Translations under genes and position numbers: made by a program
Assembly: GCF_003725415.1 (NCBI RefSeq)
Contig: NZ_RJQC01000002.1
Location: 565,092 to 629,091 of the forward strand
From: Absicoccus porci
GTDB taxonomy: Bacteria > Bacillota_I > Bacilli_A > Erysipelotrichales > Erysipelotrichaceae
Direction of reading: 5' to 3'
Length of the DNA: 64,000 nt
In this document: piece by piece, positions 17,614 through 29,958 of the stretch
Numbering within the stretch: position 1 is the stretch's first letter
Layout of the letters: every line of letters starts with the position of its first letter
The notes under the pieces: generated by a model
What the model was told of the DNA's origin: nothing
Database searches by the model: none
Seen by the model: the letters and a program-made list of their open reading frames with translations, nothing else

Positions 17614-18375
17614 ATCATTCTTGTTTTTTATATAGGCAAAGGTGAAATGTTCACCGGTGGTTTTACCATCACGGCGATAGGAAAAACAATGTGGATCTGG
17701 TTTCGTATCATAGGTCGAAGGATAAATGTGAGTGATTCCATATTTTTCTAACATTTTGATATTCATACCTTGATTATCAATATAAGCCTTATGATTAGGC
17801 ATATATTGGATACACCCATCCATATCGATATGGTTTTCTTTCAATTGATCAACGACTTCCAAACCAACTTCTAAGGTCTCAAATTGAAGACTTGGACTAA
17901 AATATGCCCTGGTTGATTCTGGATGTAAAAGGTGTTCATCCAATAATTGATGAACGGTCTTATCGGTAATGGCTTGTACCGTTCCTTTCCAACCTGAATG
18001 AATTGCACAAATACAAGGTGTTGTTTCATCAATCAACAATAAACCAACACAATCAGCTGTAAAAACACCAATCAACGTTTGTGGTTCTGTCGTATAGACA
18101 GCATCCACACCCATGATCGAACTCTCTTTGGTATAGGCACCTCTTGACCAATCGGCCTGGGTGATGCGATAAGATTTGTTGGTGTGTTTTTGCCATGGCA
18201 AAGCCCAATGATCCAAGGAAATGGTTTCTTTTTCTAATTGTTTACGATTCTGTAGGATGGCTTCTGGATCGTTACATACATGTAAAGCCATATTGTTAGC
18301 TTCCGGACAGGTGATATCGCGCATGGTCGTGGCGGCATAGATACGATCATCATTTTGATAAATAATTTTATTCAT
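17611..18375 (-). CDS. pgeF: Laccase-domain (YfiH/PgeF) protein
   Basis: The 254-residue protein belongs to the YfiH family, known as a purine nucleoside phosphorylase/adenosine deaminase or, in Escherichia coli, the peptidoglycan editing factor PgeF. The zinc-site motifs TADCVGLLLID and CAIHSGWKGT are clear, with a third histidine expected late (DPHCFSYRRDGKTTGEHF). Divergent from the marR gene, with about 90 bases between. It is a single gene with its own terminator. The exact substrate in this organism is not known. Confidence 0.92.
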   Translation of the reverse strand: MNKIIYQNDDRIYAATTMRDITCPEANNMALHVCNDPEAILQNRKQLEKETISLDHWALPWQKHTNKSYRITQADWSRGAYTKESSIMGVDAVYTTEPQTLIGVFTADCVGLLLIDETTPCICAIHSGWKGTVQAITDKTVHQLLDEHLLHPESTRAYFSPSLQFETLEVGLEVVDQLKENHIDMDGCIQYMPNHKAYIDNQGMNIKMLEKYGITHIYPSTYDTKPDPHCFSYRRDGKTTGEHFTFAYIKNKND

Positions 18376-18465
18376 ATAAGTATTCTAACAAAATAAAGTT
18401 GAAATATGTATCGGAAAGTTGTAATGTTTAAAAATAAATCATTTAAAATGAAATGAGGTGATCCT

Positions 18466-18903
18466 ATGCAAGATTATGAATTTTTATCTTGGCGAAAAAT
18501 CAAGCAACTCATCAAAAAAATAGCGGATGCTTTTTTAAAGGAATATGATCTAAAAATGATCGATGTGATCTTAATGAATGGATTGTATATCCATCCCGAA
18601 GCAGATACCCTCAATGATTTGAGTGACGCATTGTGTGTCAATAAAGGACAAGCTTCCCGATCCATGGATTCTTTGGTAAAGCGTGGATATGTCATCAGCG
18701 AGATCGATATTGCGGATCGGCGATTGATTCATTTCGCATTGACAGAAAAAGGACAGCAATTAACCAAGAAATTGGATGATGTGCGTCAAAAAGAAATCAA
18801 AAAGATGTTTGAGGGAATTCCCGAAGATAACATAAAGATATTTATCGATGTTTTACATCAAATCAATCAAAATATCAAAAGACTCAGTAAAGAAGGGAAA
18901 TAA
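18466..18903 (+). CDS. MarR-family transcription regulator
   Basis: The 145-residue protein has the winged helix of MarR regulators (LSDALCVNKGQASRSMDSLVKRGYV, then the wing DIADRRLIHFALTEKG). It lies two bases upstream of two ABC exporter genes and probably represses them until a drug-like ligand binds. GAGGTGAT precedes ATG 18466. The AT-rich 90 bp upstream, shared with pgeF, would hold its operator; I see no clear palindrome there. Confidence 0.9.
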   Translation: MQDYEFLSWRKIKQLIKKIADAFLKEYDLKMIDVILMNGLYIHPEADTLNDLSDALCVNKGQASRSMDSLVKRGYVISEIDIADRRLIHFALTEKGQQLTKKLDDVRQKEIKKMFEGIPEDNIKIFIDVLHQINQNIKRLSKEGK

Positions 18904-18905
18904 AT

Positions 18906-21014
18906 ATGGTACGAATGTTTCGATTTATGAAGAAGAATGTGATCTGGATATTGATCATTTTTGGCTTATTGTTAGGGCAAGCCTATTGTGATCTATCGCT
19001 TCCTTCCTATACCTCTAAGATCGTAGATACCGGTCTTCAACAAAAAGGAGTAGAAGATGCGGTTGCCGATTCCTTTCGTGTGGAAACGATGCAAAATCTT
19101 TTGTATGTTTCTACCGAAAAAAATCAAAAAACGATTGAAGATGGCTATACCTATTCAAAGAAAAAAGACATGTATGTTGTCAAAGATTTGGATACCGAAT
19201 CCCACGACCATTTGAATGATGTGTTATCCAAAGCCGAAATGATGCTTTATATTATGGAAAAACGAAATATTCCGGTTCAAATGATACCGCAAGTTCAAAT
19301 GCCACAAGTACGCAAAGAAATCAACAAACGCTTAAAAGATTATCCGGACACGATGATCACTCAAGCTGCTATCTTATTTGTGCAACAAGAATACAAAGCC
19401 CAAGGCGTAGATCTCGATCAGAAACAAAACGACTATCTATGGAATACCGGAAAGAAAATGATTCTTATGGCTGTAGTGGCAATGATTTGTTCCATCTTGG
19501 TGGCTTTGATTGCCAGTCGAATTGCGGCTGAATTGGGAAAAGACCTACGTAATAAGACGTATGAAACGGTATTAACGTATTCTGCTAAAGAAATGAATCA
19601 ATTCTCAACGGCCAGTTTGATCACACGAAGCACCAATGATATCCAACAAATCCAATTGGTTATGACTATGATCTTCCGTGTCGTTTTATATGCACCCATC
19701 TTAGCCATTGGTGGCATTATCAAAGTCCAACAGACAGGATCGTATTTAAGTTGGATATTGATCGTTGCGGTCGGTGTTCTATCCGTTGTGATGGTCATCT
19801 TATTTGGTGTGGTCATGCCAAAATTTAAGATCCTACAAAAATTGATTGACAGCGTGAACCTGATTTCACGAGAAATCCTAACAGGAATTCCTGTTATTCG
19901 TGCTTTCTCAGCAGAAAAGTTTGAAGAAAAACGCTTTGACAAAGCCAATCAAGATCTAACGAAAACCAATTTATTTGTCAATCGTGCCATGTCTTGTATG
20001 ATGCCTTTGATGATGTTGATCATGAATGGAATCAGTGTATTGATCGTCTACTCGGGTGCCCATGGCATCGATGCCGGAAAACTGCAAGTCGGCGATATGA
20101 TGGCCTTTATTCAATATGCGATGCAAATTATCATTGCCTTCTTGATGATCAGTACCATTGCAATCTTCTTGCCAAGAGCCAATGTTTCTGCCAATCGAAT
20201 CAATGAAATTTTAGATACGAAATCATCGATTAAAGAACCCGAACATCCACAAACACCAGAAAAACAAGGCAAATTGGTTTTTGATCATGTGTCCTTTAGT
20301 TATGGCCATGCCAAAGAAAAAGTATTGGATGATATCAACTTTACGGCACATCAAGGAGACACCATTGCCTTGATTGGTAGTACCGGATCCGGAAAATCGA
20401 CATTGGTCAACTTGATTCCACGTTTCTATGACGTAACTGAAGGATCTATATTAATGGATGATGTTGATATTCGCAATATCGATTTGAAGACTTTGCGGGA
20501 TCGCATTGGTTTTGTACCGCAAAAATCCGTGTTATTTTCTGGTACAATCGCATCGAACTTACGTTTTGGAAAAAAAGATGCCTTGGAATCGGAATTATGG
20601 GATGCCATTGATATGGCACAAGCCGAAGATTTTGTGAGTGAAAAAGAGCATGGAATGGATTCCCATATTGCTCAAGGTGGTTCCAATGTTTCCGGTGGAC
20701 AGAAACAACGATTGGCCATTGCCCGCGCGATTGTGAAACATCCTGAATTCTTAGTTTTTGATGATAGTTTTAGTGCCCTCGATTTTGCGACCGATGCACG
20801 ATTGCGAAAAGCCTTAAAAGAAAAAGCTTCCGATGTTACAACGATCATCGTTGCCCAACGTATTAGCACGATCATGCATGCCGATCAAATCTTAGTATTG
20901 GATCATGGTAAAGTGGTCGGTCAAGGTACCCATGAACAATTGATGAAAACATGTGATGTTTATCAACAAATTGCCCAATCGCAATTATCACAGGAGGAAT
21001 TAGCATATGAGTGA
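18906..21014 (+). CDS. Heterodimeric ABC exporter subunit, degenerate ATP site
   Basis: The 702-residue half-transporter has six membrane helices followed by an ATPase domain: Walker A GSTGSGKSTL near 490, signature VSGGQKQR near 595, Walker B LVFDD near 613. The second acidic residue after Walker B is D instead of the catalytic E, as in the non-hydrolysing half of heterodimeric exporters. Between helices 1 and 2 there is an unusual hydrophilic insert of about 150 residues (roughly 35-185) predicted outside the cell. It overlaps the partner gene by eight bases. Substrate unknown; drug or peptide export is likely given the MarR gene. Confidence 0.92.
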   Translation: MVRMFRFMKKNVIWILIIFGLLLGQAYCDLSLPSYTSKIVDTGLQQKGVEDAVADSFRVETMQNLLYVSTEKNQKTIEDGYTYSKKKDMYVVKDLDTESHDHLNDVLSKAEMMLYIMEKRNIPVQMIPQVQMPQVRKEINKRLKDYPDTMITQAAILFVQQEYKAQGVDLDQKQNDYLWNTGKKMILMAVVAMICSILVALIASRIAAELGKDLRNKTYETVLTYSAKEMNQFSTASLITRSTNDIQQIQLVMTMIFRVVLYAPILAIGGIIKVQQTGSYLSWILIVAVGVLSVVMVILFGVVMPKFKILQKLIDSVNLISREILTGIPVIRAFSAEKFEEKRFDKANQDLTKTNLFVNRAMSCMMPLMMLIMNGISVLIVYSGAHGIDAGKLQVGDMMAFIQYAMQIIIAFLMISTIAIFLPRANVSANRINEILDTKSSIKEPEHPQTPEKQGKLVFDHVSFSYGHAKEKVLDDINFTAHQGDTIALIGSTGSGKSTLVNLIPRFYDVTEGSILMDDVDIRNIDLKTLRDRIGFVPQKSVLFSGTIASNLRFGKKDALESELWDAIDMAQAEDFVSEKEHGMDSHIAQGGSNVSGGQKQRLAIARAIVKHPEFLVFDDSFSALDFATDARLRKALKEKASDVTTIIVAQRISTIMHADQILVLDHGKVVGQGTHEQLMKTCDVYQQIAQSQLSQEELAYE

Positions 21015-22827
21015 TCGTCAACAAAGACGTGGTCGTGGTGGCCGTGTCGTTGAAAAACCAAAAGATTTTCGAAAATCCTTCAAAGAATTGGCATCCTATA
21101 TGATGCGTTATAAATTTCGCTTGTTGATCATGGTAGCCTGTGCCATTTTAGGAACTATATTTACTATCGTTGGACCAAAAATCTTAGGACAAGCCACGAC
21201 CGAGTTATTCAACGGTTTGGTTCGAAAAGTACAAGAAAAAGGCGGTATCAACTTTGATAAGATCACGATGATTTTGGCTCGTGTCATGATCTTATATGCA
21301 GTCAGTGCCTTATTCTCCTTTATTCAAGGTATTGTGATGGCTGGTATTGCCAATGATGTCGGCTACAACTTACGAAAAGACATTTCGACCAAGATCAATC
21401 GAATGCCCCTAAAATATTTTGAAAGTCGTCCCTATGGAGAAGTATTATCCCGCATCACCAATGATGTGGATACTCTCCAACAAGGAATCAACCAAAGTAT
21501 TACGCAGTTGATCACCAGTGTCACCACAATCATTGGTGTCATCATCATGATGTTGTCGATCAATGGTTGGATGACATTGGCAGCTCTTTGCATCTTACCT
21601 ATATCTATTGTGATCGTTGCTTTTGTGATGCATCATTCTCAACGCTATTTCCGTGACCAACAAAGATATCTAGGTGATGTCAATGGTCAAGTGGAAGAAG
21701 TGTTTGCCGGACAAAATGTGATCAAAGCCTACAATCAAGAAGAAGATGTCTTGCAAGTGTTTAAAGAAGCCAATGATTCTTTATATGAAAGTGCTTGGAA
21801 AAGTCAGTTCTTCTCTGGCATGATGATGCCTATGATGCAGTTTATCGGTAATGTTGGTTATGTCGTCATTGCGATATTAGGCGGTTTCTTAGTTATTCAA
21901 AATGCCATTGAAGTAGGAGATATCCAATCCTTCTTCCAATATATTCGTAACTTTACACAACCCATCCAACAGATTGCCCAAATCTTGAATATGTTGCAAT
22001 CCAGTACCGCAGCCAGTGAGCGAGTATTTGAATTCTTACACGAAGAAGAAGAACCACAAACCGTGGAAAATCCAACCAATCCAACAAATTTGGATGGTCA
22101 AGTGACATTTGATCACGTACGCTTTGGTTATGATCCCAATCAAATTGTCATTCATGATTTTTCAGCGAACGTATTGAATGGTCAAAAAATAGCCATCGTG
22201 GGACCAACAGGTGCAGGTAAGACCACACTCGTAAAATTGTTGATGCGATTCTATGATGTCAATAGCGGAAGCATTTCCATCGATGGACACGACATTCGAA
22301 CCTTTGATCGTAATGGCTTACGTTCTTTATTAGGTATGGTGCTTCAAGATACCTGGTTATTCCATGGTACGATCATGGAAAACATTCGATATGGACGTTT
22401 GGATGCAACGGATGAAGAAGTCATTGCCGCTGCCAAAGCTGCTCATGCCGATGAATTTATCATGCAACAGCCCGATGGCTACCAAACCGTATTGGATGAA
22501 GAGTCTAGCAATATTTCGCAAGGACAGAAACAATTGTTGACAATTGCTCGAGCTATCTTGGCCGATCATAAGATCTTGATCTTGGATGAGGCCACTTCTA
22601 GTGTGGATACACGTACCGAAGGCTTGATTCAAAAAGCCATGGATCATTTGATGGAAGGTCGAACCAGCTTTGTGATTGCGCATCGTTTATCGACGATCAA
22701 AGATGCCGATACAATTTTGGTCATCAATGATGGGGATATCGTGGAACAAGGCAATCATGAAGAATTATTGAAAAAAAATGGTTTTTATGCCAAATTGTAC
22801 AATAGTCAGTTTGAACAAGTTGCTTAG
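21007..22827 (+). CDS. Heterodimeric ABC exporter subunit, catalytic half
   Basis: The 606-residue half-transporter has six membrane helices and an ATPase domain with Walker A GPTGAGKTTL near 400 and Walker B ILILDEATSSVD with the catalytic glutamate. Its signature is ISQGQKQL instead of SGGQ, so the degenerate site is formed by its signature and the partner's Walker B, as in TM287/288-type pairs. GGAGGAA lies inside the end of the previous gene, giving translational coupling. Confidence 0.93.
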   Translation: MSDRQQRRGRGGRVVEKPKDFRKSFKELASYMMRYKFRLLIMVACAILGTIFTIVGPKILGQATTELFNGLVRKVQEKGGINFDKITMILARVMILYAVSALFSFIQGIVMAGIANDVGYNLRKDISTKINRMPLKYFESRPYGEVLSRITNDVDTLQQGINQSITQLITSVTTIIGVIIMMLSINGWMTLAALCILPISIVIVAFVMHHSQRYFRDQQRYLGDVNGQVEEVFAGQNVIKAYNQEEDVLQVFKEANDSLYESAWKSQFFSGMMMPMMQFIGNVGYVVIAILGGFLVIQNAIEVGDIQSFFQYIRNFTQPIQQIAQILNMLQSSTAASERVFEFLHEEEEPQTVENPTNPTNLDGQVTFDHVRFGYDPNQIVIHDFSANVLNGQKIAIVGPTGAGKTTLVKLLMRFYDVNSGSISIDGHDIRTFDRNGLRSLLGMVLQDTWLFHGTIMENIRYGRLDATDEEVIAAAKAAHADEFIMQQPDGYQTVLDEESSNISQGQKQLLTIARAILADHKILILDEATSSVDTRTEGLIQKAMDHLMEGRTSFVIAHRLSTIKDADTILVINDGDIVEQGNHEELLKKNGFYAKLYNSQFEQVA

Positions 22828-22860
22828 AGAGTGGAATCTTTTGATTCGCTCTCTTTTTTA
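22826..22860 (+). terminator. Rho-independent terminator
   Basis: AGAGAGtGGAATC / GATTCgCTCTCT stem followed by six T; the stop codon of the exporter gene overlaps its first bases. Confidence 0.85.
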
Positions 22861-22865
22861 ATTTT

Positions 22866-22935
22866 TTAGCACTTTTTAGTTGACGGTGCTAATTATTGTG
22901 ATATACTGTTAGCAGACGTGGAATAAGAGTGCTAG
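22866..22935 (+). promoter_or_regulatory. hrcA promoter flanked by two CIRCE-like operators
   Basis: The first operator TTAGCAC-N13-GTGCTAA (22866-22892) keeps both outer CIRCE arms, with changed inner bases. The promoter is TTGACG (22880-22885), 16 bp, TATACT (22902-22907), so the operator covers the -35. A second operator, TTAGCAGAC-N9-GAGTGCTAG (22909-22935), lies downstream over the transcription start. CIRCE is the HrcA binding site, TTAGCACTC-N9-GAGTGCTAA. Heat would release HrcA. Confidence 0.88.
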
Positions 22936-22949
22936 AAAGGAGTCCCTTC

Positions 22950-23970
22950 ATGGAGTTGACACAACGACAAAAAGTTATATTCAAAACCATTGTTGAAGAG
23001 TTTACTCGATGTGCAGAACCGATTGGTTCGAAGACGTTGATGGAATTATTAGATTTTCCCGTTTCTTCAGCTACGATTCGTAATGAAATGGCAAAATTGG
23101 AAAAACTCGGATTACTAGAAAAAACGCATACTTCGAGTGGTCGAATTCCTTCACAATTGGGATATCGATACTACGTCGAGCATTTAATGGTCACGGATTT
23201 GGATACGCCAACCAAAGCATCTTTACAACAAGTCTTTTCCGAACGTCAATTTTCTTTGGATGAAGTTGTTCAGAAAAGTTGTGATGTTTTAAGTGATATG
23301 ACCAATCTTACAAGTATTGTATTGGGACCGGATAGTTCGCAACAAACCTTACAAAATGTGCAATTGATTCCCATCAATTCACGAAGTGCTGTTGCCATTA
23401 TCGTAACGGATACCGGTCATATTGAAAATAAGATGTTTCAATTTGGAGAAGATGTTTCAGTCAATGACATGAAAACATGTTGTGATATCTTCAATGATCA
23501 ATTGAAGGATACACCGATCAATCAGGTGGTATCCAAGATGCAAGAAATCAAGCCATTGATGAGTGCCAAAATTGCTCGAAGTGAAGTCTTGTTTGAAGCC
23601 TTTGTGACTGCGTTTATGAAATTTGCGACAGAGAAAGTTGCCGTATCTGGTCGAAGCAATATGTTGTATCAACCGGAATTTAGCGATATTTCAAAATTGA
23701 AGCAATTGATGAAAATTTTGGAAAACAGTGATTTGTTCCAGAAATGGACCGATCAAGAAGGAAATGTTGCCATTCATGTAGGTGAACGAAATGAAGTCTT
23801 ACAAATTGGTGATGTTTCTGTGATATCAACCAAATTTCATGTGAAGAATGACGAAGAAGGGCAACTGATGGTCGTTGGACCGAACCGGATGCAATATTCG
23901 AAAGTAGTTGCACTAATGGATTATATGAGTGATGTAATTGAAGATGTGTTTACGGAAGGAGGCTCGTCCG

Positions 23971-23999
<29 letters not shown>
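22950..23999 (+). CDS. hrcA: Heat-inducible transcription repressor HrcA
   Basis: The 349-residue protein represses class I heat-shock operons. The N-terminal winged helix (ELTQRQKVIFKTIVEEFTRC, VSSATIRNEMAKLEKLGLL, SSGRIPSQLGYRYYV) is diagnostic. ATG 22950 follows AAAGGAG; the earlier GTG at 22929 lies inside the operator and is rejected. Its end overlaps grpE by 29 bases. GroEL normally stabilises HrcA, but groES-groEL is not in this window. Confidence 0.95.
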
Positions 24000-26390
<2,391 letters not shown>

Positions 26391-26397
26391 TTTTTCA

Positions 26398-26421
26398 AGA
26401 GTTCCACATTTGTGGAACTCT
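26398..26421 (+). other. Hairpin between dnaK and dnaJ
   Basis: AGAGTTCCACA / TGTGGAACTCT is a perfect 11-bp stem with a two-base loop and no T-run. It probably stabilises the upstream dnaK message or reduces read-through, giving less dnaJ than dnaK. Confidence 0.7.
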
Positions 26422-26451
26422 ATGCGTCTAGAAAGAAAGGGATGATGTCTC

Positions 26452-27573
26452 ATGGCAGATGAAAAAAGAGACTATTATGAAGTGCTCGGCGTTTCGAGAG
26501 ATGCAACACCGGATCAAATAAAAAAGGCCTATCGAAAATTGGCTATGAAATATCATCCGGATGTGAATAAAGCGCCTGATGCGGAAGAAAAATTCAAGGA
26601 AATCAATGAAGCCTATGAAGTCTTAAGTGATGAAAAGAAGCGTGCGCAATATGATCAATTTGGTCATGCTGGTGTGGATGGTCAATTTGGTCAAGGAGGA
26701 TTCTCTGGCGGTTATGCTGATTTTGGCGATCTAAATGATATTTTTGGCTCCTTCTTTGGTAGTGGATTTGGCGGATTTGGTCAATCATCACGTCGTCAAG
26801 CCAATACACCACGTCAAGGAAATGATCGTGTCATGCAGATGAGCATTGATTTTATGGATGCTGTCTTTGGCAAGACCGAAACCATTTCGCTCGAAGTGGA
26901 TGAGCCTTGTAGTCATTGTCATGGAACAGGTGCCGAAAATCCTTCGGATGTACAAACATGTCCTCATTGTCATGGTACTGGATATGTCATGACCCAACAA
27001 AGAAGTATGTTTGGTGTGATCCAGCAACAAACGGTTTGTCCAGAATGTCATGGAACGGGTAAGAAAGTGACACATGCTTGCCATCAATGCCATGGTAAGG
27101 GCTATGAACATAAACGTCAAAAATTGGATATCAAGATTCCACAAGGTATTCAATCCGGTCAACAAATTCGTATTGCCGGTAAAGGAGAACGTGGCGTAAA
27201 TGGTGGTCCAAATGGTGATTTATACATTGAGATCCATGTGAAACCACATTCGACATTTAAACGTCAAGGCGATGATATTTATATCACCGTACCTGTGAGT
27301 GCGATTGATGTAACCATTGGTACCAAGATCCAAGTACCAACTGTTTATGGAGATGTTGAATTAAAGATTCCAGAAGGCACCCAACCAAATACAAAATTCC
27401 GTTTAAAAGGAAAAGGTGTAAAATCTCGTCGTGGCAGTACGGGCGATGAATATGTCGAAGTCAAAGTGGAAATTCCTAAGCGTGTTTCAAAAAGAGATCG
27501 CGAATTGTATGAAAAGATTCGTGATGGACAGTCGGAATCTCCGTTTGAACGTTTTAAACGTGCTTTTAAGTAA
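26452..27573 (+). CDS. dnaJ: Chaperone DnaJ (Hsp40)
   Basis: The 373-residue protein stimulates DnaK ATPase. It has a J domain (residues 5-70) with HPD in KYHPDVNK, a Gly/Phe-rich linker (about 75-110), and four CxxCxGxG zinc repeats ([32 protein letters not shown]), followed by the substrate-binding C-terminal part. It is a complete type I DnaJ. GAAAGGGATGATG precedes the start. Confidence 0.96.
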   Translation: MADEKRDYYEVLGVSRDATPDQIKKAYRKLAMKYHPDVNKAPDAEEKFKEINEAYEVLSDEKKRAQYDQFGHAGVDGQFGQGGFSGGYADFGDLNDIFGSFFGSGFGGFGQSSRRQANTPRQGNDRVMQMSIDFMDAVFGKTETISLEVDEPCSHCHGTGAENPSDVQTCPHCHGTGYVMTQQRSMFGVIQQQTVCPECHGTGKKVTHACHQCHGKGYEHKRQKLDIKIPQGIQSGQQIRIAGKGERGVNGGPNGDLYIEIHVKPHSTFKRQGDDIYITVPVSAIDVTIGTKIQVPTVYGDVELKIPEGTQPNTKFRLKGKGVKSRRGSTGDEYVEVKVEIPKRVSKRDRELYEKIRDGQSESPFERFKRAFK

Positions 27574-27600
27574 GAACAGTGTTCAAACTGTTCTTTTTTT
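27572..27600 (+). terminator. Rho-independent terminator of the heat-shock operon
   Basis: AAGAACAGT / ACTGTTCTT stem, then seven T; begins in the dnaJ stop codon. Confidence 0.9.
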
Positions 27601-27646
27601 AAATTCGTTGTAGAATAGTACTAAGCCACAAAAAGGAGTCAAAATT

Positions 27647-28633
27647 ATGCCAATTAATATTCCAAATGAATTACCCGCAAAGGAAATATTGGAAAGTGAA
27701 AAGATATTTGCGATTGATGATGAAAATGCCCGTCGTCAACGAATTCGTCCTTTGCGTGTAGTGATTTTAAATTTAATGCCTAAAAAAATTGAAACGGAAA
27801 CCCAAATTTTGCGACTCTTAAGTAAGTCGCCTTTACAGTTGGATATTGATTTGATGAAAGTTTCCAGTCACGAATCCAAAAACACGAGTAAAGATCATTT
27901 GGTGAAATTTTATGAAAACTGGGATCAACTAAAAGAAAATTTTTATGATTGTATGATCATTACAGGAGCTCCCGTTGAGGAAATGCCTTTTGAAGAAGTG
28001 GATTATTGGGAAGAATTGACCCATATCTTTGATTGGACCAAGACCCATGTGCTTTCCACTATGCATATTTGTTGGGGTGCCCAAGCAGGATTGTATTATC
28101 ATTACGGTATTCATAAATACCAATTAAAAGAAAAGCTATTTGGGATCTTTCCACATGAATTGTGTGATGAATATGATTTCTTGACCAATGGGTTTGATGA
28201 GATCCATAATGTTCCGCATTCACGTCATACGAAAATTGATGAGAACGAACTAGCTAAAGAAGATCGTTTGGTTGTATTATCTCGATCCAAAAAAGCAGGT
28301 TCCACGATCATTGTGACAAAAGGATATCGTCAAGTCTTTGTGATGGGTCATTTTGAATATGGTGTAGAAACCCTAGCCCAAGAATATTTCCGGGATGTCA
28401 ATGCCGGAAAACCAATTCATGTTCCTGAAAATTATTTTCCGAACGATGATCCGCATCAAAGACCCATCTTAACATGGCGATCGCATGCGAACTTGTTGTA
28501 TCGAAATTGGTTGAATTATGTCTATCAAACAACGCCATATCACATTGAAAAGATCAAAAAAGTGCCTTTGTATCAAGGATTCAGAGAAGATCATGGCTAT
28601 GCACAAGCATTCCGAAAGGAAGATGACGAATGA
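27647..28633 (+). CDS. metA: Homoserine O-acetyltransferase (MetA type)
   Basis: The 328-residue enzyme activates homoserine for methionine synthesis. The family signature ICWGAQAGLYYHYGI carries nucleophile C142. Position 111 is glutamate (GAPVEEMPFEEVDYWEEL), and E111 favours acetyl-CoA while glycine there favours succinyl-CoA, as established for MetA proteins. So the product should be O-acetylhomoserine. AAAAAGGAG precedes ATG 27647. I see no SAM riboswitch or T-box in the 46 bases after the dnaJ terminator. It overlaps the next gene by four bases. Confidence 0.94.
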   Translation: MPINIPNELPAKEILESEKIFAIDDENARRQRIRPLRVVILNLMPKKIETETQILRLLSKSPLQLDIDLMKVSSHESKNTSKDHLVKFYENWDQLKENFYDCMIITGAPVEEMPFEEVDYWEELTHIFDWTKTHVLSTMHICWGAQAGLYYHYGIHKYQLKEKLFGIFPHELCDEYDFLTNGFDEIHNVPHSRHTKIDENELAKEDRLVVLSRSKKAGSTIIVTKGYRQVFVMGHFEYGVETLAQEYFRDVNAGKPIHVPENYFPNDDPHQRPILTWRSHANLLYRNWLNYVYQTTPYHIEKIKKVPLYQGFREDHGYAQAFRKEDDE

Positions 28634-29481
28634 AAACAGGATTAGTTCTGGAAGGCGGTGCCATGCGTGGCATGTTTACAGCCGGGGTGTTGGATGTCTG
28701 GATGGAAAATGGCATTATCTTCGATGGTGCCATTGCTGTTTCAGCTGGGGCAACGTTTGGCTGTAATCTCAAATCTCATCAACCATATCGAGTTTTGCGA
28801 TACAATAAAAAATACTGTCAAGATTGGCGGTATTGCAGTTTTCGTTCCTTATTTTTGACAGGAGATCTATATGGTGCTGAATTTGATTATGATCGATTGC
28901 CTAAAAAATTAGATGTATTTGATACAACGACGTTTAAACAAGATCCGATGGACTTTTATGTGGTCGCAACCGACGCAAAGACAGGAGATCCGTTATATCA
29001 TCTTTGTGTCGATGGCAAGGACAATGATTTGACTTGGATTCGTGGTTCGGCCTCTATTCCTGTATTTGCTCGTCCTGTTCATGTGGATGGCTATACAATT
29101 TATGATGGTGGCGTGGCCGATCCGATTCCCTATAAGAAGATGTTTTCTTTGGGATATAAGAAACAAGTAGTTTTGTTGACACAACCGGCTTCTTATCGTA
29201 AACAACCGCAAAAGAATATGAATGCATTGCGTGTCTTATTGAAACGATATCCTGAAGTGATTAAAGATTTAGAGCATCGGCATACATCGTATAATGCGAC
29301 ATTGGATGCAATCCAGGTGTTAGAGGAACAAAAAAAGCTCTTTGTGATTCGTCCAAAAGAGCCATTGAATATCGGATCCATTTGTCACGATCCCAATGAA
29401 TTGGATCGAGTCTATAAAATGGGTCGATTAGAAGCAGTAAAACAATTAAAAGCATTGAAAGCCTTTTTAGAAGAAGAGTAG
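28630..29481 (+). CDS. Patatin-like phospholipase
   Basis: The 283-residue protein has the patatin fold: GGAMRGMFTAGVLDVW gives the oxyanion glycine loop, IAVSAGATFG contains the nucleophile serine in GxSxG form, and DGGVADPIPY holds the catalytic aspartate. No signal peptide, so it is cytoplasmic. It probably hydrolyses a lipid ester of unknown identity. ATGA overlap with metA shows cotranscription and coupled translation, though no functional link is known. It is a YjjU/RssA-like family member in size. Confidence 0.88.
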   Translation: MKTGLVLEGGAMRGMFTAGVLDVWMENGIIFDGAIAVSAGATFGCNLKSHQPYRVLRYNKKYCQDWRYCSFRSLFLTGDLYGAEFDYDRLPKKLDVFDTTTFKQDPMDFYVVATDAKTGDPLYHLCVDGKDNDLTWIRGSASIPVFARPVHVDGYTIYDGGVADPIPYKKMFSLGYKKQVVLLTQPASYRKQPQKNMNALRVLLKRYPEVIKDLEHRHTSYNATLDAIQVLEEQKKLFVIRPKEPLNIGSICHDPNELDRVYKMGRLEAVKQLKALKAFLEEE

Positions 29482-29482
29482 T

Positions 29483-29899
29483 TTACTTTTCTTCTTTTTT
29501 CTTGAGAAAATACATGGTAAGGGTAGCACGAGATATGATGGTTTCATCTTCATTGAATAAGAAAACTTCATAGTTACCAATCGTATGTCCTCGGGATATT
29601 TCGGTCGCTATAGCAGTGATTTTTTTGCCAGTAGCCGGCTTGATGAAATTGATTGATGCATTGAGGGTCACACTTTCTCTTCCGGTTGCGAAACTAGCAG
29701 TACCGGCAGCGGTATCAGCTAATGAGAAAAGAATGCCGCCATGAACGATGTGAAAGACATTCAACATGGATTCATCAATGGTCATTTCAACACGGGCATG
29801 CCCTTCCCAAGCTTCAGTAATCGTCATATTATGACGTTGCAGAAAAGCCGTGGAATGATTCATGCGGTCAATGAGTTTCAGATTATTTTCGGGTTTCAT
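29483..29899 (-). CDS. PaaI-like hotdog thioesterase
   Basis: The 138-residue protein is a hotdog-fold acyl-CoA thioesterase of the PaaI/YdiI type. HIVHGGILFSLADTAAG contains the conserved HGG and the catalytic acidic residue on the central helix. It ends one base from the convergent patatin gene. Its ribosome site is weak (AACTAGAAAC). The acyl substrate is not known. Confidence 0.88.
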   Translation of the reverse strand: MKPENNLKLIDRMNHSTAFLQRHNMTITEAWEGHARVEMTIDESMLNVFHIVHGGILFSLADTAAGTASFATGRESVTLNASINFIKPATGKKITAIATEISRGHTIGNYEVFLFNEDETIISRATLTMYFLKKKEEK

Positions 29900-29958
29900 G
29901 TTTCTAGTTTACCACAGTATGTTATAATACGACTATTGATTCAGGGAGGATATGAAAT

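Noticed and set aside
27600..27647. SAM riboswitch or T-box before metA
   Set aside because: Only 46 bases lie between the terminator and the start, with no matching motifs.
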